Position numbers and translations under genes: made by a program. Shown one piece after another: positions 23,900-35,085 of a stretch of 64,000 nucleotides of DNA. Source of the DNA: Camarhynchus parvulus (lineage: Eukaryota > Chordata > Aves > Passeriformes > Thraupidae); contig NC_044574.1 in NCBI RefSeq assembly GCF_901933205.1, forward strand, positions 6,470,733-6,534,732, read 5' to 3'. The notes under the pieces were generated by a model. The model was not told the DNA's origin. It was given only the letters and a program-made list of their open reading frames with translations, and made no database searches. The number at the start of each line of letters is the position of its first letter. Within the stretch, counting starts at the first letter, position 1.

Positions 23900-26869
23900 C
23901 TGGAAAGAGAAAGATGCACCATGAGATCAGTGAACACATGGTGTCCCTCGCACGGACCGTCGCTGACGCACGCGGGACCATCCTTGGGGACTGCTGGCCG
24001 TGGATCTGCAATTTTCAAGAGTTGGGCTCACAGTGGAACCATCTGTAGGTGCCACAATGGAGGCCAGAGCCTGCACAGAGGAGAGGGAGTGGCAGACAGG
24101 AAGAGGAAGGCTTGGGGAAGAAAAACAACACAGTAATTTGGAGTTGGGTCCAACTCCTGCCAAAAAAAAAATAATTAGAAGTGATGGCAAATACCTGCTA
24201 TTTTCAGTTCAGGAGCTGATCTCAGAAAGCAAAGGAGTGGCAGCTAGATGGGTTTAAGCAGGAGATGGGCTTTCCTTCCACATTTTAGTTGTTGCATTGA
24301 GTTTTCTGCAGGCATGGCTGCTCAGCCTGTGGGACTGCAACTTGTCCCATGTGCCTGTGCATCCCCTGTGAGTCACAGCTGTGGCAGATTACTTGGGACA
24401 TTACACTGGGCTACAGAATATTGTGGCCAGGCCCATAGGAAAATGGTCAACTCCAAACCATGGCAGCTTTAGACAAGGAAATCTCATCTAAACCCCCTTC
24501 AGCATTAAAATAAGCCCCACAAATATCCCACAAACAATGGTTAACATAGTTCAAAACAGAAGAAAATCCTCAGGGCCTGAGGATTTCATGAGATCACATC
24601 CCCATTGTCCAAACTGCCTTCATCACGTGGGCTCTAAATCCTCTTTTAAATAACTTAGTAATTAGAAACTTGGAAATGAGATCACATTTAGCTAGTGCTA
24701 CCAGCGTTTCTTGCTTTTTGCCAGTGGATTTAAGAACCTTTCAGGGTGCAGTACAGCTTCTGAAAGTCCTTTGGACACAGTCACCAATTCCCTGAACAGG
24801 TCAGCCATATTTCTGTCAGTCTTAACAAGGTCAAACTCCTTAAAGCCTGGCCTGAAAAACTTTCTTCCCCAGTCTGTTTTGTTTCTGTATTGCCTCTCCT
24901 TTTCCATCACTGGATATTGTAACATCAGGGTATAAAATACCAGTAACCTACTGGCATTTATTTGATTTATGGCTATCATTAGGGCAGCTGCTGTGAGATC
25001 AACGATTACAGCTGATCATCCATGACAGGCTAAGGGACAGAGGAACCTAAATTCCACCTTTCACCCCCTCCTGTCAAGTGCAGACCCAGAGAAGCTCAGG
25101 ATTGCCTCAGGACCATCAAGGTTTCTCTTGAAAAGAGTATTTCACTAAAAGCACCCAGGTCATCCTCCATGCAATAAATGCTGGTGTCTGCTGGACCCCA
25201 GATTCCTGGAGCTGTCTCTGGACAATCCTACCTAGTGCTGCTCAGAGTAGATGTAGGAACTTGCCCTAATTCAAGGCTTTATTTGCGATTTTGAATAAAT
25301 GAGGTTCAGGTGGGAGAATGACAAACAGCCTTGTGCATTGCCAGTGTTTCTGTTGGGACCCTTCAACAATATGTAACATATATTAATAACCTGTAATAGA
25401 AAAGTTGGTTTTTTAATTTATCCCACATTTACCTATGGAAAGAAAATGTAAAAGAAGGGAAGCAATGATTGCTGTCATTAATATTAAAAGACAGCAGAGA
25501 GATCAAAAGCATTTGTGGGTTTGGGGAAGCAGGATGGCTTTAGGAAGAGGAGTTTCAGGGCCAGGTCTCTGCTCTGAAGTCTCTGCAACTGGGGAAGATC
25601 AGCCATGGGGGGACAAGAGGGAATATGCACAAACCAGGCCAGGGCATTAGTGCTGTACCTTCCAGACACAGGAAATGGAAAGGGGAATGGAGAGATCTCC
25701 CTGCACCACAATGGAGATGCTCAGCACACCTCACTGGCACCACTTGATGGGTCCCCAGGCATTGCCCAACGCTTGGCCATGGGTTATGTTTGGTGGGAAC
25801 AGGCTTTCATTTCCCCCTCCACCCTTTTAACTCAGCCAGGAGCTCTGAAGACAGATTTATGAGCCTGGGTCTGCTTTAAACTAATAACATCAGAACTCCC
25901 ATGGCTCTTGAATTTGACAACTGGCCCAATGACCTTGGTGAGTTTGCAGCATCCTGGAGCATTTCAATCTCTATAAATCAAAGCACTTCTGGAATTGAGT
26001 CAGCCTTTGTTCCAGGGCTTCTCCTGTCTTTTCTACTCACATCTTCCTTTTGCTGCAGATACCCAGTATCTGTGGGGTGGATCTTACCCTATTCATGGCA
26101 ACACCCTTGCTACCAAGGGGGTGAACCTTCTGCTGGGATCCTGCTCCCACCATGGGTCCCATCCCTGTGCTGTGACGTGGCTGTTCCAATACCCTTTAAA
26201 GCAAAGGGGCTTTTCGGGTGCTGTGATGCAACAGGGGAGTCCCACATCACATCCTTTTGTAAGGAAAAGCTTCAGGCCTGCTCTTTGGGGTACTGATGCT
26301 CAATGCCCCAGTGGGCTGATGCAGGGTGTGCAGTGCCCTTGGGGATGCCCTTGGGGTACCTGCTCCTGCCTCCCTGTCCAGAGTTGAGTGATCTTGCTCA
26401 TGAACTCCTCATGGACCTTAGCACCTGTGCCCCACCTGCAATCCTTGTTCTGGGCTGCAGGGACATACAAGACACAAGTGATAAACAAATTAATCTCACT
26501 ACCCTCTCACTGCCTTGCTTATAACCAGGTCCCTGGGTGGGTAATCCTTCAGCCAGCATGCAGCAGGGATAACTCATGGCTGGGCAGACCCAGGTCCCTT
26601 CTGTGCCCCCAGGGATGCTGTCCCGTGGCAGATGGACAGATGGATGGGCGGCTCAGGGCGGGTTGCTGCTCTCCTGTGGTCCAGCTCCTCCCTGGAGCCC
26701 GCGGAGCTGGCGGCCGTGGGGATCAGACTGGCTGGCTGCCCGCGCTCGCCGGCAAGTCCTAGCAGGGAAATGAAGCTATTTTTAAAGAGGAACCTCTGCT
26801 AAGGCAAACTGCAGGGGAAAGGGAGGTCGAATCTCATTATGAGACCCCCCCACCCCCTCCTCCCCGCAC

Positions 26870-27190
26870 AGGATGGGAAGCCACGAGGAAGAAATGCCAT
26901 GCAGATCATCAAGGTTTTACTGTGCTGGCTCTGAATGGTTCTGATAATCAATATCAGATGATCAATAACAGCGAGACCCTGCAGCCAGGATCATCCGCAC
27001 AAACCAGGGGGTGGGAGCTGTGGCTTTATCTCGGGGCTTTGTCAAAATAAATCACGAGTCATGATACAGCATTATCAAAAAAATATGCTCCAAGCAAATG
27101 GTTTCAGAGCTGTACAAATCTATTTCTCTTTTATAATATAAACCCTTAACTTGTTCACTCCTGCAGGTAAATATGCCTGCAGAACGCCCT
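26870..27190. promoter_or_regulatory. Candidate conserved non-coding element, ATOH8 intron 2
   Basis: Contains CAGATCATCAAGG, GATAATCAATATCAGATGATC, AAATAAATCACGAGTCATGA and TTTTATAATATAAACCC. This is a long non-repetitive AT-rich stretch with paired homeodomain/PBX-like words (ATCAAT, TGATC) and isolated CpGs. It is a candidate intronic enhancer by composition only. Confidence 0.33.
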
Positions 27191-27597
27191 CCTTCCAATT
27201 TTTTCAGTGGGAATAAGTGTTACCTACAGCAGGAGCTCTGCTTTTAGCAAAGTAGCAATAAGGGGGCATCAAGGCACGGCACAACATCACAACAACTATT
27301 TTATATAATGCAATAATGACATACATAATGTCAGCCCTTTTAGTGCAGCAGGCTGCAGCAAACAGAGAATCTTTTAATTCCATATATGTTTCTATATCAT
27401 TTAATTATCTGGGAAAAGACATATATATAGCTTATTTTTAATTTTTAATTCCTTGCGTCTGTGCTCATCCACACACACAGGCACAAAAACAAGAAACTAA
27501 ATTCCAGCTGAAAACTTTTATTGAGCTCCAACAGCTCGCCTGTTATTCATAACCCAGTTTCCTCTCTCACAAAGAGACCTTTCGCATGGTTTTGGTT

Positions 27598-27656
27598 TTT
27601 TTTTTTTTAAATGTGTGTGTGTGTGTTTCTTTTTTTTTTTTCTCTTTTTTTTTTCC
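27598..27656 (+). repeat. Poly(T) / (TG)n low-complexity tract
   Basis: T11, then seven or so TG dinucleotides, then T12 and T10 runs broken by a few C bases. It produces lysine- or phenylalanine-rich shadow frames that are not genes. Confidence 0.9.
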
Positions 27657-28980
27657 CCTTCTGCCTCGCTAACAGCTGCTCGCAGTGTTGTATCCTGAGT
27701 GATGATGAGGTTCTGAAAGTGTTTTTTTGGAACAGATGGCCAGGAGAGAGCTGGGGAATGTGCCAGCAGCGAGCTGGGGAATGCGCCAAGTCCTGCAGTG
27801 ACTGAGTACTCCGGGTTCCAGCTCGCGTGCCTTTCCCCTGCCCTCTGCCCCAAGTGGCGCCAGCAGGACTTCCCAGCTCGCGCTCCGAACATCTGGAGTC
27901 TGCGACTGCCAGAAGAGCCGCGACGGGGGGAGGATGAAGCCGAGAGAGAGAGAGAAAAAAATTCCCTCACCCATCCCTCCCTGCTCCAGCTGGGCTCCCA
28001 TGGCCGCGGCGATGCTGCTGCCGAGCACGGGGGCTAATCCCAAGGGGAAGGGAAAGAGAAGGCGCCTTGCCACGGCTGTTTGGGGTTTTGGGTGCTGGGT
28101 GCGCTGTGCAGGGTGTTGGTCTGTGGCTGGATCCTGCTCTGTGTGCACTGAGTGTGGTTGTGAATGAAGTTCTGCCCCACAGCTTTGGGGCCAGATCCTG
28201 TGGGGCTGGGAAGCTGTGATGCACAGCTCTGCACCCCACAAATTCCAGGGAGAGCCCCCAGCCATGCACCCTACAACCCTATCCTGACCCTGAGCTGCTT
28301 TCCTGCAGGGCACCAGAATTCAGCCCTGTGGGGGAAAAGCTGGAAAACAGAGAGAGACTCTGGGAGCAGCAAGCTGGACCCCAAACACCACAGAATCCCT
28401 GTGAGGCTTTCCGATAACCCCTGGCCACTGAGGATCATGTGCCATGTAGAAATGGGGTACCTTGGGGGTAAGGAAAACTTGGACTTCCCTTTCTCTTGCT
28501 GACTTTCCTTTCTCTGTGCTGCTGGAGAATGCTCCTGGCCGGAGCTGAAGGCAATTCCCCCCCTTTTTCCAGGACATCAGTGCGGCCCCTGCAGGACCTG
28601 GGGCTCTGCTGAGGGTGTTGCAACCCAGATCTCCAACGTGGTGCAACTCTTGGGTGCACGGTTAAGGACAAGGTTGAGTCCAGATCATTTATAACCAAGC
28701 AAGAGGCAGCTTTAAAGAATGAAAACTATCATCAGAATTCACCACCACCACCCCCCCACAGTCAGCTTTTTTTCTTCTTTTTTAAGAAAAGGCATCTGAA
28801 GCCTCCTTTGTTGGTTATAAATGAGATCTCCCATCACCAAACACCCTCAGTCAAGTCTCAATTGCAAGAACTAAAATCACCTTATAACTGTAGTTAGGAC
28901 AGAAAAGGGGATTTTTTTTTCTAGTCAACTTTGAAAGACTAAAGCCAACTTTTCTAATTAACAAAATGGGAATAGAAAGC

Positions 28981-28993
28981 GGGGGGGGGGGGG
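28981..28993 (+). repeat. G13 homopolymer
   Basis: Thirteen consecutive G in an otherwise AT-rich intron segment. Length is likely uncertain in the assembly. Confidence 0.9.
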
Positions 28994-29394
28994 TAAAACC
29001 ACTCAGTAAATTTCCTATTGCAACAGCAAAATATGAACAACAACCTAGCGTTAGGGACACAGGACAATTTGCCCCCAAAAACAAAGCAAAAGGCAATGCA
29101 CAATCCAGCAAATGCAACATCTGGAGTCTCTGCCTGCCAAAACAAACTCCAACCAGCTACTTTTTTGTGTGAAAAGATCACGGTGCCACAGCACATTGCA
29201 ACCAGAGAGCTGAGAGAGTGAGAGAGGCAGACACACAATAAAATGGAGATGACAGGAGATAAGGGTGCTGTGGACCCAACGTGCAGCTCAAGGAGTGGAG
29301 ATCTGTGCTCAGGATTGCTGGGATTTTTTAAGAGAGAATATGAAAGGAAACTCAAAAAAACAGTAACAAAATAACAACCACCCCAAAGTCGATA

Positions 29395-29535
29395 ATTCAG
29401 AGGAACTGCACAGTGAGTAGTGGTTTCAGAGACCTGATTAAAAACACACAGAGCTCACAAAAACGTGCCGATCTCAACATTAATGAGGGCGCGGCGATTT
29501 TGGGCCAAGCCATTGTATCCTCATCCAGCCGCCCA
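29395..29535. promoter_or_regulatory. Candidate conserved non-coding element, ATOH8 intron 2
   Basis: Includes AACGTGCCGATCTCAACATT followed by AATGAGGGCGCGGCGATTTT. Several CpGs are retained in an AT-rich background, with no repeat signature. Inference from composition. Confidence 0.28.
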
Positions 29536-30380
29536 TGTGAGACCCCCCAGGAGAGACATCCCTTCTCACCACCTGACACCCAGAGCTCAGATCAGCTGCA
29601 CAGCCAGCCCGGATCTGTAATTTCCCTCTGACAACAGCCTTTTCCTCCCCTGTGCTCACGATTTGCTTGGCTCAAGGAGAAAGGGAGACGCGCAAGATGA
29701 GTCCTCCCAACCCAGGCTCTGCATCCCCACTCCCATCTACTGGGATTTACCAGAGTTACTCAATGGTACCTGCTGGTTTTGGCTTCATCAGCAGCTGGAT
29801 GTGCTCTTGCCACCCCCTGAGCAAATACTGCTGGAAATAAAACTGTACTTGTCATCCATAAGGGAATCTGTGTGTAGGGCAGCTCTGGGGCTGCCCTAAA
29901 CTGGCAGCAGAACTATAATTTCCAGCAAGAAAAGCAAGGCAGAGCAGGGATTAAGACCCTGCCTCGGGTACCACGGCTGGCTTGCTTTTCTGAGAGGGCT
30001 TTTGGAGAAGGTTTAGGGTGGGTGTCCTTCAAGAACATGGAGAAAAGGCAGATTTTCTCCTGGTGATGCTGTTTCTGTGGGTTGGTGGTGACTGGGAGGT
30101 GCCCTGGTAGAGTTCAATTGTTCAGGCACTCTTGGTTGGCTCGGGGCTTTTCTCCACGCATCCACTCTGAAGGGAACCACCGTAAATGGAAGGCTTTTAA
30201 TTCCTAATTTATTTTTTTAATTAAGGATGGGCCCAGCTCTAACCCTCAGATGTAAAAAATCTGGCTCCTTGTTTCCTGTCATTAAACCTGCATTGGTTTA
30301 CATATGCCAAGACAATGGGTCTCAGCCCACTGGGCACCCAAAGCCTGCAGAGCAGCCCAGAAATGTGCTGCAGCCCCATG

Positions 30381-30608
30381 AAGGATGCTCATTCTCTTCC
30401 TTCCCTCCACTGTGACTTTGGGAGGGGACCCAAGACCTAACTAGTAATCTACTAAAGCTTCAAAAGGATGCTCATCCTCTTCTTGACACGGAGAGGGGCT
30501 CCAAGACCCAACCAGCAACCTGCTGAAGCCCCAGAAATTATGCTTTTCTCCTCCCCCATCCTAACTTGCAGAGGAGACCCAAGAACCAACTCTCAACTTG
30601 CCCCAGGG
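30381..30608 (+). repeat. Degenerate tandem repeat, three units of about 71-83 bp
   Basis: Units start near 30,381, 30,464 and 30,535. Each begins with a (A)GGATGCTCAT-like or ATTATGCTTT word, continues with a CTCTTCC-rich section and a GGAGGGGACCCAAGACC-like core, and ends in CAACCTGCTGAAGCCCCA-like sequence. A poorer fourth copy may precede at about 30,330-30,380. The divergence suggests an old minisatellite. Confidence 0.6.
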
Positions 30609-30819
30609 TTGGTAGCACCACTTCAGGGTCCCTGGGCACTACAGAGCCCAGAGTGAACCCCCAATTTGGGGCTGTGCCCTGGAGCTCCCCCACACCTCCC
30701 AGTCCCAGGCAGTGCAGTCAGCTGTGGGCATGTGGTGCTGTGTCTCTCTCTGCCTGGCACTGCTGCTCCATGGGCATAAATACAGCCCCTGACAGCCAGA
30801 GGAAGCAACAGGGAGTGTG

Positions 30820-31325
30820 CTATTGTGTTTATTTATAAACTGAGTTGCTGCAGGGTGATTTGTTGGGCTAAAGAGGAGGAAAAGTGAGGAAACCTGCCCG
30901 AATCAGAGGCAGATCTTAACAACACCGGGGAAGGAGCCCGCTCCCCAGCTTAGCTGCCCATTCATCCATTAAAATCCTGCTGATTTATTATCCTGCCTGA
31001 CAAGCAAGCTCAGAGAGCAGGGGGAAGTTCAATTCAAGTTTACAAAACTCTTTTTGTCATAAAAGCCTGAACAAAGACATCAATCACTCCTTTAATTCAC
31101 CCATGTCACTCTCTGAGAGGAAAACTGGCAGAACGCTCTGCTTCTTCCTCCCGCCGCTTGACGATGATTTCACCTAATTGGTTCAGTGTTAAGTAACCTA
31201 AAGGAATGCAAGGCATAATTAGATTTAACGTTGTTTCCTCAAGATACCCACATGTCCTTCGGGTCATACATCTTACTAATGTGTTTATACATATATTGTC
31301 TCCATTAGCTACCTTTTTTTTGTTG
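30820..31325. promoter_or_regulatory. Candidate conserved non-coding element just 3' of ATOH8 exon 2
   Basis: Long non-repetitive stretch with TTTATTTATAAACTGAG, CATTCATCCATTAAAATCC, CCGCCGCTTGACGATGATTT, CACCTAATTGG and GGCATAATTAGATTTAACG. Homeodomain cores and isolated CpGs cluster here, 450 bp from exon 2. Candidate intronic enhancer by composition. Confidence 0.35.
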
Positions 31326-31771
31326 TCGGGTGATTTTTCTCAGAGATAAGTGTGAGATTAAACAAAACAGAAAACACAGGAGGGTGACAGCGTGTTACAG
31401 GCTCCCAAAGGCGACTCAAGGTTGGTTTGGTTTAACAAGTAACAGTCCCAAGATGACTCTTAATGGGATCAGCTCGTGTTGAAACACACGATGGGTGACT
31501 AACGAGGGGAAGAGCCTGGCGCGGAGGACGGGGAGGAGAGAAAAGCTTTTGATTAGGGAGGAATGTGGTTATTACAAGATCAGATGGATGGAGGAGAAAA
31601 ACAGAGAGAGAGAAAGGCGAGGGATAAAAAATATCAGGCAAATTTCACAAGGTTCAGAAAAGAAGGAAACCACTTTGGATTTTTTTTTTTTTTTTGGCTT
31701 TTTTGTTCCCCTCCCTTTTGTAACTTTCACCATTTTTTAGGGGGTGAGTTGGGGGAGAGGCTGTAACATAC

Positions 31772-31963
31772 CTTCCTTTTTTTAGATCTTCCTTCTGCTT
31801 GTAAGGTCCTAGTGCACTGCTCCACGCATTCAGAGAAGCTCATGTTACTGTGGTCAGCGCTGTAATCCAGGTCTGCTAGTCTGGCCAGGGAAAGGATATA
31901 GTTACAGGCTATTCTCAAGATGGCCAGTTTGGACAACTTTTGACCATAAGAATAGCAGGGAAC
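31772..31963 (-). CDS. ATOH8: ATOH8 exon 2: bHLH loop, helix 2 and C-terminal domain
   Basis: This 192-nt exon codes 64 residues and directly continues exon 1 in phase 0. It opens with VPCYSYGQ (end of helix 1/loop), then helix 2 (KLSKLAILRIACNYILSLAR), then the family-specific tail with ADHSNMSFSECVEQCTRTLQ and a basic end, GRSKKRK. Helix 2 mediates dimerisation with E-protein-type bHLH partners. The acceptor at 31,964-31,965 (CTAG) follows a strong pyrimidine tract at about 31,966-31,990. The donor is AAG followed by GTATGT at 31,771. There is no frameshift or premature stop, and the sequence differs from the mammalian protein I remember by only a few substitutions in the tail. An open frame continues past the donor into the intron but has no support as coding sequence. 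Confidence 0.97.
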
Positions 31964-33589
31964 CTAGAAAGGGCAACAGGGAAAAAGAAATAATTAAAAA
32001 TTAGGCCAGATAAACAAAATATCTCGCTTGAAGCATGACAAAACAACTCTGAGTTATTTTCTTAGCAGTTTTAACATAAATAGAAACTCTAGTGATAAAA
32101 TGCCATATGGTCCCAACAGGTTTTTAAGAAGAACTCCCCTGCTGATCTCCACGGGGATGAAAGCAGCACGAAGCCTCTTGATTTCAGCAGGGCAGTTCTG
32201 CTTAAAATGTGATGGCAGGATACGGCCCAGGACATCTGCCTGCTGCTCAGTTCACTTCTTGGAGGCCCTGTTTCTTAGAAACCTGCATCCCCATGTCCCC
32301 CAGTAACTTGTCTTGAGTAATTTACTCCCCACAATCTGCTCCCATGTCATCACAGGTCTTGCAGAATAAGGCAATAAGAAGGTACAAGCAGCTATATTAC
32401 AACCTGGTATTTTTGTGCTCAAACATCATCAATTGTGACTTTTAGCCCATGCAAAAACACGATGTGGTTGAGTAGCAGGACCTTGAGCAGGCAATGATTT
32501 CTACCTGTTCTAATTTCTAACACTCCATCATGGTACCTCACCCCACAAAAGAGACCAAAACAGAGCCTGTTTCAGGGAGCTGGATGTATCTTATGCAATT
32601 TATTTCTTCACCCTTAAAGATTTCTACTGTAAGGTGAGACATCTGAACAATTTAAACTAAACTGAATGTGTCTCAATAACTGAGCAGTATTTGGTTCTTG
32701 CTGCAGAAGGGTGAGTTGCTTTTCAATCATGATCTAGAAAAACACTACATCTACACTTGATTTTAGGCATAAAACTTTAGTATGTCCAGCTTAAAGAGAG
32801 GTCTTCTGAATTCAACAGGTTTGGGCGCCCCATTTTCTAGTTTGCAAAATTGCTGAAGGTCACTCAGCAACTGAACAAGAGTCCATTGCCTACAGGAAAC
32901 TGAAGCTGTGCATTCATCTGAAATCCATCTGAAATCCATCCGAGCCCCCCAGGTTGTCTGACCACCTGTCAAAGTCTTCACAGCCACCAATCACTGGAGC
33001 ACCTCCATGTTTCTCCACCACCTGCCTCCACACCAGTCTCCATTCTCCACAGCCCTCTAGGGTGTCACACTCAGCTCAGGGCTGGGGATTTTTGTTTCCT
33101 CTTGCCATGCTCATGCCTCAGCTTCTCTCTCCTCCACAGGGACACAAAGATGGGATCACGCCCAGAATGCTCTCCCTGACTTTACAGAAGGTAAAACGGG
33201 TTCAGCCCCTCCACAAACCCCCCAGCAGCCAGACACAGATGCCAAAGGAGGAGTAGAACAGCTCAGGCATAGACAGGATTTCCCCGAGTGTTCTGTCAGG
33301 CTCCAGCTACCATCACCTCCATCACTACAGCTAGATGTGCCATCCCTGAATTTAGCAACCCATGATAGATCTTTTCTGCCCATGAACTTGGTCTGGTAAG
33401 ATGAACCAGCCCTGTTGATTTTGAGAACCCACAACATCTTTTTGCAAAGCGTTCTCTCCAGTCAATATAAATTTTTTCTCTTTTTGCTTGTTTTGAACTT
33501 GGCTCCTACTGTCTTCCCTTGAGGTACTACAGTTCCGTATTAGAAGAGAAGACAACAGATATTTATTCACCTCCTGTGTGACATATGTT

Positions 33590-34015
33590 TCTTAGTTCAC
33601 CATCATCTTTTCAGCCTCTTCTCCAAAAGAAAAAGATTAATCCTCCTCAGCAGACAGTTCTATGGAAGCCATCCCATATCTCTGATGACCCTTGCTGCTC
33701 TTTCCTGAACCTTTCCTAGTCCCTTTGGAGATGAGATGATCAGAACAACACAAAGTGTTCGTGTTATGGGTGCATATATCTAACAGATGCTTATGTTCTC
33801 TCGTTTAATATTCCTTTCTTCCCAACTCCTGATCTGATTTGTGACTGCTGCCAGGCACTGACCTGAGACTTTCCTTGAACCATCTAGAGAAACCCCAAGG
33901 TCTCCCTTCTCTGAAATAATGGTCAGTTCGGGGTCTATCACTTCACATGTGGACTCTGGTATGGGTTTTTCCCAATGCATCACTCCACTTTATCTGTGTG
34001 GTATTTATTTCTTCT
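33590..34015 (-). mobile_element. Ancient CR1-like LINE fragment
   Basis: The plus strand reads as the complement of an older CR1 subfamily end. It shows GACCCTTGCTGCTCTTTCCT, a CAACACAAAGTGTTCG-like section, CCCAAGGTCTCCCTTCTCTG, TGGACTCTGGTATGGGTTTT and CCCAATGCATCACTCCACTT, wording I know from old amniote CR1 copies. It is much more diverged than the other fragments. Confidence 0.6.
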
Positions 34016-34374
34016 GCCATATGATTACCTCATCACTCAGAGTCATGAACTTCAGCACAGCTCACACAGCCACAATTTCAGACAGCAGAACCTGACATTC
34101 CCTGTTTAAAGCAGAGCTAAGCTCAGAGTCAGATCCTGGTTTGTCCATCCATGATGTCCCTCCCTGCAGGAACTGGCCCTGTTTCCCTCCCACCATTCTC
34201 TGCCTTTACACTGATCACTGATCCACACTCCCATCCAAGCTGTTTGGTTTCTTCTTTCCTAGGGAAGACCTCTGCCATGGTGCTTATGGGAATCCAAACT
34301 GATTCCTTGGCTCACCCTAATCCAAGAGCACAAGGACTTTAGTACTGTTGACCCTATGGGCCATGTCTTGTACA

Positions 34375-34890
34375 ACACATAGAATCCTTTAGGCTGGAAA
34401 ACACCCCTAAGGACATGGACTCCAACCATTAACCCAGCACTGCCAAGGCCACCACTAAACTGTGTCCCCAAGCACCACACCTACACATTTTCTGAACACT
34501 TCCAGGGATGGTGACTCTACCACCTCTCTGGGCAACCTGTTCCGATGATTGACCACACTTTTAGTGAAGATATTTTTCTAATATCCAATCTAAACCTCCC
34601 CTGGCACAACTTGAGGACATTTCCTCTTGTCCTGTCACTTGTTACCTGCAAGAAGAGACCAAATCCCACCTGGCTGCCCCCTCCTGTCACGAGTTGTGCA
34701 GAGCCAGAAGGTCCTCCCAAGCCTCCTTTTCTCAGGCTGAGCCCTCCAGCTCCCTCAGCTGCTCCTCATCAGCCTTGTGCTCCAGACCCTTCCCCAGCTC
34801 TGTGCCCTTCTCTGGACATGCTGCAGCACCTTAATGTCCCTGTAAAGAGGGACCCAAAACTGAACACAGGATTTGAGGTGTGATGTGTCT
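34375..34890 (-). mobile_element. CR1 LINE fragment (3' UTR and end of ORF2)
   Basis: The reverse-strand translation includes VTSDRTRGNVLKLCQGRFRL, from the CR1 ORF2 end. The plus strand shows CACCTCTCTGGGCAACCTGT and CTGGACATGCTGCAGCACCT, which are hallmark reverse-complement CR1 clauses. It lies in ATOH8 intron 1, same orientation as the gene. Confidence 0.93.
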
Positions 34891-34977
34891 GAGGTGCCTC
34901 TCCAGAAACCAGCCATAGAACTTCATATGGCCTTTTTTTCATAAGCACCATTGACTACTGATACCCCTAAAAATACA

Positions 34978-35085
34978 CGGAATCACAGAATAGCTTGGGT
35001 TGGGAGAGACCTTCAAAGGTCCCCTAGTCCAAATTCCCCCTGCAATGAGCAGGGACATTGCAGAGATTCTGTTTAAGAGCCCCTT
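34978..35085 (-). mobile_element. CR1 LINE 3'-terminal fragment
   Basis: GGAATCACAGAATAGCTTGG followed by GAGAGACCTTCAAAGGTCCC and CCCCCTGCAATGAGCAGGGA. This is the extreme 3' end of CR1 on the minus strand, separate from the larger fragment about 90 bp away. Confidence 0.9.

Larger units (their letters stand above)
23900..31771 (-). other. ATOH8: ATOH8 intron 2 (about 7.9 kb)
   Basis: The intron runs from the donor GTATGT at 31,771 to the acceptor TTTCCAG at 23,900. It has no recognisable CR1 copy, unlike intron 1. It contains several AT-rich stretches with retained CpGs and homeodomain-like motifs (26.87-27.19 kb, 29.39-29.54 kb, 30.82-31.33 kb), a three-unit degenerate tandem repeat (30.38-30.61 kb), and poly(T), TG and G13 tracts. 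Confidence 0.85.

Noticed and set aside
27669..28313. 645-nt minus-strand open frame in ATOH8 intron 2
   Set aside because: Low-complexity composition, runs into the poly(T)/TG tract, and other frames on both strands are equally open.
27884..29145. Shared AACATCTGGAGTCT word at two intron 2 sites
   Set aside because: A 14-bp exact match is expected by chance a few times in a window of this size, and flanks do not align.
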